A stretch of 64,000 bases of DNA, taken from HdN1 sp052035295 (GTDB lineage Bacteria > Pseudomonadota > Gammaproteobacteria > Pseudomonadales > Ketobacteraceae). Positions 26,969-34,522 of this stretch are shown in pieces. The translations under genes were made by a program, and so were the position numbers. The notes beneath the pieces are model-generated. The model was not told the DNA's origin. It ran no database searches and worked only from the letters and a program-made list of their open reading frames with translations. Position 1 is the first letter of the stretch, and each line of letters opens with the position of its first letter. The stretch is taken from positions 33,855 through 97,854 of the forward strand of contig JBPOHS010000002.1 in NCBI GenBank assembly GCA_052035295.1. Reading direction: 5' to 3'.

Positions 26969-28165
26969 ATGCGCATTGAAGACACGCTTCGGCTGACGGC
27001 TCGCGCACTGATCTCGGCGCGAGGCCGCAGTGGGTTGACGATTCTTGGTATTGCCATCGGCATCGCCGCCGTGGCGTTGCTGACGGCGATCGGGGAAGGG
27101 GTGCGCGGCTATGTCATTGACAATTTTTCGCAGTTCGGGACCCGCATTCTCGCCGTTAATCCGGGCAAGACCGAAACGGCGGGCGGCATGCATGGATTGC
27201 TCAATTCAACGCGCCCGCTGACAATTGCCGATGCGGCATCGTTGCGATCGATTCCCCATGTCGAGCAGGTCGTGCCGGTGGTGCAGGGTACGGCGCGTGC
27301 CGAAGCGGCGGGGCGGGCGCGCAACACCAACTTGCTGGGCGTGGGTTCTGGCGCCGCGCAGGCGTGGCGTTTCAATGTCGGGGTCGGCAGTTTTCTGCCG
27401 GATGAACTCGAAAATGCAAGGCCGGTGGCCGTGCTGGGGCACAAGGTCTGGGCCGAACTCTATGGCAACCAGTCGGCATTGGGGGATTTCATCCGCATTG
27501 GTGGCAACCGTTTTCGCATCATCGGTGTCATGGAACCCAAGGGCCAGATGCTTGGTTTTGACCTCGATGATGTTGTTTATATTCCCGCTGCACGCGCCAT
27601 GCAGTTGTTCAACCGCGAAAGCCTCATGGAGATCAATATCATCTTCAGTGAAACGGCACAGCCTGACGCGCTGCGCGACATCGTCCGGAAGCGACTGATC
27701 GATCGTCATGGCGAAGAGGATTTTACGCTCACCATGCAGGATGAATTGTTGTCGAGCCTCAACAATATCCTCGATGTGCTCACTGCTGCCATTGCGGCCT
27801 TGGGCGGGGTATCGCTGGTGGTGGGTGGCGTCGGCGTGTTGACGATCATGAGTACGGCCGTGTACGAACGCACCTCGGAAATCGGCGTGTTACGGGCGAT
27901 TGGCGCCAGCCAGCGGCAGATCCTGCTGTTGTTTTTGCTGGAATCCATCGTGCTGGCCGGTGTTGGCGGAATTGCCGGTCTGTTGGCGATGGCACTGATT
28001 GCAAGCGTTATCGGGTGGGTGGCGCCGGGGTTGCCGGTGGCGTTCGAGCCATTGTACCTAGTGCTGGCGTGGGGGTTGTCGTTATTAGTCGGCTTGGTGG
28101 CGGGATTGGCGCCGGCGCGGTCTGCAGCGCAGCTTGATCCAATTGAAGCGCTAAGGATGGAGTGA
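26969..28165 (+). CDS. MacB-like ABC permease, second copy
   Basis: The 398-residue protein repeats the plan of its neighbour: an N-terminal helix (SGLTILGIAIGIAAVALLTA), a periplasmic domain, and three C-terminal helices with the closing motif PARSAAQLDPIEALRME. It starts three bases after the stop of the first permease. Two diverged permeases, rather than one homodimeric MacB, suggest a specialised MacAB-like exporter. An inverted repeat 48 bases downstream may mark the end of the transcript. Confidence 0.9.
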   Translation: MRIEDTLRLTARALISARGRSGLTILGIAIGIAAVALLTAIGEGVRGYVIDNFSQFGTRILAVNPGKTETAGGMHGLLNSTRPLTIADAASLRSIPHVEQVVPVVQGTARAEAAGRARNTNLLGVGSGAAQAWRFNVGVGSFLPDELENARPVAVLGHKVWAELYGNQSALGDFIRIGGNRFRIIGVMEPKGQMLGFDLDDVVYIPAARAMQLFNRESLMEINIIFSETAQPDALRDIVRKRLIDRHGEEDFTLTMQDELLSSLNNILDVLTAAIAALGGVSLVVGGVGVLTIMSTAVYERTSEIGVLRAIGASQRQILLLFLLESIVLAGVGGIAGLLAMALIASVIGWVAPGLPVAFEPLYLVLAWGLSLLVGLVAGLAPARSAAQLDPIEALRME

Positions 28166-28212
28166 TCCGTTGTTTTTTTATTGGTGAGGATTCGTTGAAT
28201 TGATCCGGTTGT

Positions 28213-28246
28213 ATGAGGCATAAGCGATGCGCCGTTTATGTCTCAT
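28213..28246. terminator. Inverted repeat after the ABC operon
   Basis: ATGAGGCATAA (28213-28223) pairs with TTATGTCTCAT (28236-28246) with a single mismatch around a GC-containing 12-base loop. It lies just downstream of the second permease. No U-tract follows, so it could be a weak terminator, an RNA-stabilising hairpin or a protein site. Confidence 0.35.
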
Positions 28247-28381
28247 TCGTCTAGTGTTGTCTTGATTGTGACCCTGTATCCACTATGGTTATAGCGATAC
28301 CAAGGCTTGATCACCCGAGTCGGGGCCTGTGGAGGCCGTCTAGTTGGAATCCACACCATAGTGACAATCAGGAACTCACAT

Positions 28382-29734
28382 ATGAAAGTCAACAAAGCAC
28401 TTCTTGCATTCCTTCTCGCCATGCCGCTGTCAGCTTGCAATAGTGATAGCGATAGCAGTTCCTCTGGCACCACAGATACCGATTCATCCGGGGGCGGTAA
28501 TTCAACTCTCGGCGAAGGCAGTAATACTTCCGGTATTACCAATGCAGAAAATCTCCCAAAGACGACTGATGCGGTAATTGATTCTGTTGTTGCGGTGTCT
28601 ATTGTCGCCAGGAGCAATGGACGTTCGAGTTTGTTGAATCATGCGCCTACACCGCGAGATGTGCCGTCCTCACAAGGGCTGCCGTTTGCACCAACGGATG
28701 ATTATGCTCGCTATCTGGGTGAAGAAAATTACGGCGAATTTTTCACTGGTGGGACCGGTAGTCGATTGGCTTGTGAGTCGTTGAACCGGATTCGCGGTGC
28801 TTATGGTGAGCTGGGCAGTGCCGACGGCATGTCCTGCATTATGGGCAAACTGGTGGGTTCGGACATTTCTGACGCAGATTTTCGCATGACCGAATTTCTT
28901 GTCAGTGATGAGTTCAAGGTGAAGATGCGTTATCGTGTTATCAGTAAGGACGAATCCATTGCCGCTTTCGAGGCTTATTACTGTATGCCGGACGGCGATG
29001 GTAATTATGTCCAGTCAGGATACACCTACCATGACTATTCCGGTGATAAACCAAGAATTTATGCCAAGGGTTTTTCTTACCCGGACAATCCTGATGTTGA
29101 GTCAGTGAAATATGTCGCTGACATCGAAGCGGATGGTGTCGATTCGCAAGGCCGTCTTCTGGATAACAAGGCGTTGACGTACAAGTATCAAAACCTCTTT
29201 ACCGACGGACGTAGCAATCATGTGGAATCGGATATCGAGGTAACGCCAGATCTGTTTCAATATAACGGCTACTCATGTGAACGTGATGTGGGGGGCGAGA
29301 GCGGTGATTGCAGCCGTGTAGATAGCGTCAATTTTGCTGCCTCCGTTCTGGATCTGAACGAAGAGGGTGAGCGTAATCCTAATCTTTTTGCTCTAGGGGA
29401 TGGCGCTGCATGGTCAAATGTGACGTCTCCTTCTGGAATTCAGGCATGGTTTGGTGATACTGGTGATGTAGATACAGGCAGTGACGCCGCTCTTGATGCT
29501 TATCGCAGTTTGGTGGGGGAAGCCGGTGCCAAGACAACTTCATCAGTGATCGAAGGACTCGATTTTGAAGGTGAGGAAGTTTGGGATTGCTCAGGTGATG
29601 CAACGGTGGTCAGCGATGAGGCAGCCATTTCCGAAGTCATGGCCTGCATTGAAACTACCGAAATCGATCAGAATGTGCATCTGGAATGTCATGAGTATGG
29701 GCTTTCCGATGCAGTGGAGACTGAAATCGAGTGA
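28382..29734 (+). CDS. Cysteine-rich putative lipoprotein, unknown function
   Basis: I do not recognise the 450-residue product. A lipoprotein signal (MKVNKALLAFLLAMPLSAC) ends in a lipobox with Cys19, followed by a Ser/Asp/Gly-rich linker to about residue 60. The mature region has about ten further cysteines in separate clusters (YYCMPDG, YSCERDVGGESGDC, VWDCSGD, LECHEYG), which suggests disulfides in the envelope. AGGA at 28370-28373 supports the ATG at 28382. The gene looks lower in GC than its neighbours and stands alone between hairpin-like inverted repeats, so acquisition by transfer is possible. Confidence 0.75.
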   Translation: MKVNKALLAFLLAMPLSACNSDSDSSSSGTTDTDSSGGGNSTLGEGSNTSGITNAENLPKTTDAVIDSVVAVSIVARSNGRSSLLNHAPTPRDVPSSQGLPFAPTDDYARYLGEENYGEFFTGGTGSRLACESLNRIRGAYGELGSADGMSCIMGKLVGSDISDADFRMTEFLVSDEFKVKMRYRVISKDESIAAFEAYYCMPDGDGNYVQSGYTYHDYSGDKPRIYAKGFSYPDNPDVESVKYVADIEADGVDSQGRLLDNKALTYKYQNLFTDGRSNHVESDIEVTPDLFQYNGYSCERDVGGESGDCSRVDSVNFAASVLDLNEEGERNPNLFALGDGAAWSNVTSPSGIQAWFGDTGDVDTGSDAALDAYRSLVGEAGAKTTSSVIEGLDFEGEEVWDCSGDATVVSDEAAISEVMACIETTEIDQNVHLECHEYGLSDAVETEIE

Positions 29735-29749
29735 TTGGATAGCCATCGT

Positions 29750-29779
29750 AGACTGACGGCCAGTCATGGTCGGCAGTCT
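29750..29779. terminator. Hairpin after the lipoprotein gene
   Basis: AGACTGACGGCC (29750-29761) and GGTCGGCAGTCT (29768-29779) pair over 12 positions with two mismatches around a six-base loop. It starts 16 bases after the lipoprotein stop. There is no adjacent U-tract, so it is only a possible terminator. Confidence 0.4.
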
Positions 29780-29832
29780 GCAGGATCACCCAGGTATGGG
29801 GAGAGAGCTTTTTGTAGTCAGCCAGGATTGAT

Positions 29833-29872
29833 CAAACAGGAATGCTGTATATAATTACAGTATTCCTGTTTG
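29833..29872. promoter_or_regulatory. LexA (SOS) box within a 40-bp palindrome
   Basis: CTGTATATAATTACAG at 29845-29860 matches the gammaproteobacterial LexA consensus CTGT-N8-ACAG. It is flanked by perfect 11-base arms, CAAACAGGAAT (29833-29843) and ATTCCTGTTTG (29862-29872). The arms add an outer ACAG and an outer CTGT, each five bases from the inner half-sites. The site precedes imuB by 107 bases, so SOS control of the cassette is very likely. Confidence 0.88.
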
Positions 29873-29884
29873 CGGAGTCCTGAC

Positions 29885-29974
29885 ATGCTTTGTTCGCCCG
29901 GTTTTTTCATCCTCGCTCGTCTCGATCCGCTCTCATCGTGGCGTGCGCGGTGTCCCGTCACTGCATCCCGGTAG
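29885..29974 (+). CDS. Short leader ORF or imuA relic, 29 aa
   Basis: An ATG at 29885 with GGAG at 29874-29877 opens a 29-codon frame (starting MLCSPGFFILARL) that stops at a TAG five bases before the imuB ATG. This is the position where imuA normally lies. The good ribosome site and tight stop-start spacing suggest that translation of this frame could be coupled to imuB, which has no ribosome site of its own. It could be the fused remains of a deleted imuA, a leader peptide, or chance. I see no clear ImuA homology. Confidence 0.35.
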   Translation: MLCSPGFFILARLDPLSSWRARCPVTASR

Positions 29975-29979
29975 CCGCC

Positions 29980-31410
29980 ATGCTCTGGGTCTGCCTGCAT
30001 TTTCCCCGCTTGCCGCTGGATGTTTTCAATCCTCCGTCTGACACACCCCTGGTGGTCGAAGACCTGTCGCGCCAACGCCGTCAGGTGTTACTGGCCTCGC
30101 CAGCGGCCCTGGCGGCCGGTGTTCGCCCGGGCATGAGCATTCCGGCCGCGTACGGTCTGTGTGATCAACTGCAGGTCAAGGGGCGTGATGAAGCCCTTGA
30201 ACAGAAAGCCCTGCAACGCATTGCCCTGATGAGTTATCAATTCACGCCGCATATTGCCGTGTGCGCGCCCGATGGCCTTCTGCTCGAGGTCGAAAGCAGC
30301 CTGCGCCTGTTTGGCGGCTGCCAGGCCTTGCTTGAGTGTTTGCAGGCGGCATTGGCCGATGAAGGGCTCGAGGTCGCGATTGCGTGCTTTCCGACGGCGC
30401 GGGGGGCGATGGTGCTGGCGCGTTGTCAGGTCGAACCCGGTGAGGCACGGATTTTCCCGCTGGAGGCCTTGCAGACCTGCCCACTGACGGCGACCGATAT
30501 TCCCGCCACTCAGGTGGAACGTTTGGCGGGCATGGGCCTGTCGACACTCGGGCAGTTGTTCCATTTGCCTTCCGCTGCCTTGGGCAAGCGGCTGGGGCAG
30601 GGCAGCTTGCTGTATTTGCAGCAATTACGCGGCCTGCAACCTGATTTGCGCCCCCTGTACCTGTTGCCACCGGAATTCAGCACCCGCATGGAACTCGGGC
30701 ATGAAACCAGCCAGCATACGGCATTGTTGTTTCCGCTCAAGCGTCTGTTGGCCGCGCTGGAAAATTACCTCTATGCGCGCCAGCTGCTGGCGGCCTCCAT
30801 CATTTTGTGTCTGAAAAAGCGCGATCTTTCCGAGGAAACGCTGACGCTTTCTCCCACGCAAGGGTTGATCAAGGCCGACGAAATGCTCAGCCTGTTCAAG
30901 CTGCGTCTCGAGCAACATGCGCTGACGCAACCGGTATTGGGTATTGGTATCGAGGCCCAGGATTTCTATCCCCTCAAACCGCTCAATGGGGATTTGTTCG
31001 CGCCACCCGGGCAGCAACTGACCCCACAGGCCCTGGTGGACCGGTTGCAGGCACGTCTGGGCGTCGAGCGCGTGTGCGGGATCCGCCTGGTCGAAGATTA
31101 TCGCCCTGAACGTTCCTGGCAGAACATTGCGCCCGGCAAAGCCGTTGCCCCGGTCATGTCGCCCCTGGTGCGGCCGTTATGGTTGCTGGAATCGCCGCAG
31201 AAACTGCGCAGCAAGAAGGGCTTTCCCTTTGAAGGCGATACGCCCCTGACGTTGCTGCAAGGCCCTGAGCGCATCGATACCGGGTGGTGGGATCAGTATC
31301 CGCTGCAACGGGACTACTACGTGGCGCAGCATGCCACCGGCGGCTTGTACTGGATTTTCCGTCCTGTCCCGCAGCCGGATCAGTGGTTCCTGCATGGAAT
31401 GTTCAGTTGA
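29980..31410 (+). CDS. imuB: ImuB, catalytically inactive Y-family polymerase
   Basis: ImuB bridges the error-prone polymerase DnaE2 (ImuC) to the sliding clamp during SOS translesion synthesis. The 476-residue protein starts with the characteristic MLWVCLHFPRLPLDVF and has the Y-family palm, finger and little-finger arrangement. The active-site SIDE-type motif is replaced by PDGLLLEVESSLRLF, as expected for ImuB, so it should not polymerise. The ATG at 29980 is chosen because the conserved start lies there. The stop overlaps the dnaE2 start by one base. A LexA box lies upstream and no imuA is present between them. Confidence 0.92.
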   Translation: MLWVCLHFPRLPLDVFNPPSDTPLVVEDLSRQRRQVLLASPAALAAGVRPGMSIPAAYGLCDQLQVKGRDEALEQKALQRIALMSYQFTPHIAVCAPDGLLLEVESSLRLFGGCQALLECLQAALADEGLEVAIACFPTARGAMVLARCQVEPGEARIFPLEALQTCPLTATDIPATQVERLAGMGLSTLGQLFHLPSAALGKRLGQGSLLYLQQLRGLQPDLRPLYLLPPEFSTRMELGHETSQHTALLFPLKRLLAALENYLYARQLLAASIILCLKKRDLSEETLTLSPTQGLIKADEMLSLFKLRLEQHALTQPVLGIGIEAQDFYPLKPLNGDLFAPPGQQLTPQALVDRLQARLGVERVCGIRLVEDYRPERSWQNIAPGKAVAPVMSPLVRPLWLLESPQKLRSKKGFPFEGDTPLTLLQGPERIDTGWWDQYPLQRDYYVAQHATGGLYWIFRPVPQPDQWFLHGMFS

Positions 31411-34400
31411 TGTCCTATGCCGAGCTGTTCTGCTTCAGCAATTTCACCTTCCTGCATGGCGCCTCGCATCCCGAGGAGCTGGTGCAGCAAGCCATCGCGC
31501 TCGGCTACCGGGCGTTGGCGATTACCGATGAATGTTCGCTGGCCGGGGTGGTGCGTGCCCATGTCGAAGCGCGCAAAACGGGTTTTCACCTGATCATCGG
31601 CAGTTATTTCAAGACCGAGGAAGGTCTCCGGTTCATTGCACTGGCCCCGCACAAACTGGCCTACCAGCAATTGTCGAGCCTGATCAGCCGCGCCCGCCGG
31701 CGCAGCGAAAAAGGCGAATACCAGTTGTTCGTGCAGGATTTACACGTACAGTTGCGGGATTGCCTGATCCTGTGGTTGCCGGATCAGGAGAATGTGGAAA
31801 GCACGCGCAGCCATGTGCAAACCTTTCTCGATCAAACGCGGGGGCGGAGCTGGATCGTGCTTGAAAACGATCTTTCCGGGAACAGTGCAGCACAGCTGGC
31901 TTACCGGGTCGCCCTGGCCGAAAGCCTGCATCTGCCCGTCGTCGCCGGCAACGGGGTGCTCATGCATAACGGCCAGCGCAAGCCGCTACAGGATGTGCTC
32001 ACCGCTGTTCGTCTCAATACCACCGTGCAGGAGGCGGGCTTCGACCTGCAGGCCAATCGGGAACGCTTTCTGCAGCCGGAAGCGACCCTGTTGGCGCGTT
32101 TGCCGTCGCTTGCCGTGGCGGAAAGTGCCAGGATTGCCGAGCGCTGCACGTTTTCCCTGCAGGAGCTGCGTTATCAGTATCCGCAGGAACTGGTGCCGCC
32201 GCATCTGACGCCGGCGCGTTACCTGCGTCAACTGGTCGACGAAGGTGCCCGCTTGCGCTGGCCCGAGGGTGTACTTCCGCGGGTGCAGGCCCAACTCGAC
32301 AAGGAACTCGCCATCATCGGCGAGTTGCAGTACGAGTATTATTTTCTCACCGTGCACGACATTGTGCAGTTTGCCAGAAGCCGTCACATTCTCTGTCAGG
32401 GGCGCGGTTCGGCGGCCAATTCCGCCGTGTGCTTTTGTCTGTTCATTACCGAGGTTGACCCGGCGATTCACCACTTGCTGTTCGAGCGTTTCATATCAAA
32501 AGAGCGTAACGAGCCGCCCGACATCGATGTCGATTTCGAACACGAACGCCGTGAGGAAGTCATCCAGTTCATCTACAAGAAATACGGGCGCAAGCGCGCG
32601 GCGCTGACAGCGACCGTTATTTCCTATCGTCTCAAGAGTGCCTTGCGTGACGTCGGCCGGGCGTTGGGGTTCGATGCTTCACTGATTGACGCACTGAGCC
32701 GGATTCTGGCCTGGTGGGACAAGCCCGATCAGTTGCCCGAGCGTCTTGCCGCCATCGGGCTCGACAGCACGACGCCGAGGGTGCGGCAATTCATTTACCT
32801 GGTGAATTCCCTGCTCGGTTTTCCGCGCCATTTATCGCAGCATGTGGGCGGATTCATCATTTCCAGCGGTGATCTCGACCAGCTGGTGCCGATTGAAAAT
32901 GCGAGTATGCCCGACCGCACCGTGGTGCAGTGGGACAAGGATGACATCGAAGCACTGGGGCTCATGAAAATCGATGTGCTGGCGCTGGGCATGCTCAGTG
33001 CCATTCGCCGTTGTTTTGATTTGCTGGCACCCTTGCGTGGCCGCAAGCTCAGTATGGCGACGGTTCCCCAGGAAGACGCCGAGGTCTACCACATGCTGCA
33101 GCAGGCCGACAGCATCGGTGTGTTCCAGGTGGAGTCGCGCGCCCAGATGTCGATGTTGCCGCGACTGAAACCGGCATGTTTCTACGATCTGGTCGTGGAA
33201 GTCGCCATCGTCCGGCCGGGCCCCATTCAGGGCAACATGGTGCATCCTTACCTGCGGCGCCGACAAGGGCTCGAACAAGTGGAGTATCCGGGCGAGGAAG
33301 TGAGAGAGGTCCTGGCCCGCACCCTGGGCGTTCCGATTTTCCAGGAACAGGTGATAGAGCTGGCGATGGTGGCCGCCGGCTTCAGTGCTGGTGAAGCAGA
33401 CCAGTTGCGGCGTGCGATGGGCGCCTGGAAACGTCGTGGCGAACTGCATCTTTATCAGTTGAAACTGTCGCAAGGTTTGCTGGAACGGGGTTATACCGAA
33501 GATTTCGCCGAACGCATCATCGAGCAGATCAACGGGTTTGGCGAATACGGCTTTCCGGAATCGCATGCCGTCAGTTTTGCCTTGCTGGTCTACGTTTCGG
33601 CCTGGTTGAAATGCCACGAACCCGCGGCGTTTTGCTGTGCATTGCTCAACAGTCAACCCATGGGGTTTTATTCGCCTTCGCAGTTGGTGCAGGACGCACA
33701 GCGGCACAACGTAGAAATATTGCCCGTCGATGTGCGTTACAGCGATTGGGAACACACGCTCACGCCGCGACCGTTACAGGATCAACCGGCCGTGCGGTTG
33801 GGCTTGTGCCTGTTGAACGGGCTTTCCCGCCAGACGGGGGAGGCCCTGGTCACCGCGCGAAAAAAACAGCGCTTTCGTTCGCTTGCCGATTTGAAACAGC
33901 GTGCCGGTGTGCAGCAGCGCGATCTCGATATACTGGCGCAGGCAGGCGCCCTCAGCGGGTTGGCGGGCCACCGTTTTCAGGCGCGCTGGGAGGCATTGGC
34001 CTTGCAGGCGCCTACGCCATTGGTGCACGCCGACAATGAAAGTGATGTAACGGTAGAGTTACAGGGCCCCAGCGAAGGTCAGAATACGGTCGAGGACTAT
34101 CAAAGCCAGGGGCTGACGCTCGGCCGGCATCCGTTGGCGCAGCTACGCCGGCATCCACGCCTGAAAGGGTGTAAAACCCAGCGCGAAATCGAGCGCATGA
34201 GTCACAAACGCTTTGTGCAGGTGGCGGGAATCGTGACCTGCCGGCAGCGGCCGGGCACGGCCACCGGAGTATTGTTCCTGACGCTGGAAGATGAAACCGG
34301 CAACAGCAATATCGTGGTGTGGCGCGATGTCAGCGACCGTTTTCGTGCCGAGGTGGTGCATGGGCGGTTGCTGAAAGTGAAAGGCGTGGTGGAGCGCGAG

Positions 34401-34490
34401 GATCGCGTCACGCACGTGATTGCAGGATTTATCGAGGATATTACTGATTTGTTGGGTGAGCTCGAAACAGCATCGCGGGATTTTCACTGA
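31410..34490 (+). CDS. dnaE2: Error-prone DNA polymerase DnaE2 (ImuC)
   Basis: The 1026-residue C-family polymerase carries out mutagenic translesion synthesis with ImuB. Domains in order are an N-terminal PHP domain (SYAELFCFSNFTFLHGASHP), the palm with the catalytic aspartates in PDIDVDF (about residues 370-376) and MKIDVLALGML, a helix-hairpin-helix region, and a C-terminal OB fold (VQVAGIVTCRQRPGTATG). The length, shorter than replicative DnaE, fits DnaE2. The ATG overlaps the imuB stop, so the two are translationally coupled and should share the LexA-controlled promoter. Confidence 0.95.
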   Translation: MSYAELFCFSNFTFLHGASHPEELVQQAIALGYRALAITDECSLAGVVRAHVEARKTGFHLIIGSYFKTEEGLRFIALAPHKLAYQQLSSLISRARRRSEKGEYQLFVQDLHVQLRDCLILWLPDQENVESTRSHVQTFLDQTRGRSWIVLENDLSGNSAAQLAYRVALAESLHLPVVAGNGVLMHNGQRKPLQDVLTAVRLNTTVQEAGFDLQANRERFLQPEATLLARLPSLAVAESARIAERCTFSLQELRYQYPQELVPPHLTPARYLRQLVDEGARLRWPEGVLPRVQAQLDKELAIIGELQYEYYFLTVHDIVQFARSRHILCQGRGSAANSAVCFCLFITEVDPAIHHLLFERFISKERNEPPDIDVDFEHERREEVIQFIYKKYGRKRAALTATVISYRLKSALRDVGRALGFDASLIDALSRILAWWDKPDQLPERLAAIGLDSTTPRVRQFIYLVNSLLGFPRHLSQHVGGFIISSGDLDQLVPIENASMPDRTVVQWDKDDIEALGLMKIDVLALGMLSAIRRCFDLLAPLRGRKLSMATVPQEDAEVYHMLQQADSIGVFQVESRAQMSMLPRLKPACFYDLVVEVAIVRPGPIQGNMVHPYLRRRQGLEQVEYPGEEVREVLARTLGVPIFQEQVIELAMVAAGFSAGEADQLRRAMGAWKRRGELHLYQLKLSQGLLERGYTEDFAERIIEQINGFGEYGFPESHAVSFALLVYVSAWLKCHEPAAFCCALLNSQPMGFYSPSQLVQDAQRHNVEILPVDVRYSDWEHTLTPRPLQDQPAVRLGLCLLNGLSRQTGEALVTARKKQRFRSLADLKQRAGVQQRDLDILAQAGALSGLAGHRFQARWEALALQAPTPLVHADNESDVTVELQGPSEGQNTVEDYQSQGLTLGRHPLAQLRRHPRLKGCKTQREIERMSHKRFVQVAGIVTCRQRPGTATGVLFLTLEDETGNSNIVVWRDVSDRFRAEVVHGRLLKVKGVVEREDRVTHVIAGFIEDITDLLGELETASRDFH

Positions 34491-34522
34491 CACTTCAGAA
34501 TATAAGTACACGTGTGGCGTGA

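Noticed and set aside
26252..27193. A 313-codon reverse frame across the two ABC permeases
   Set aside because: It spans the junction of two well-supported permease genes and has no protein-like motif.
32832..33755. A 307-codon reverse frame inside dnaE2
   Set aside because: It is opposite conserved polymerase palm sequence and has His/Gln-rich shadow composition.
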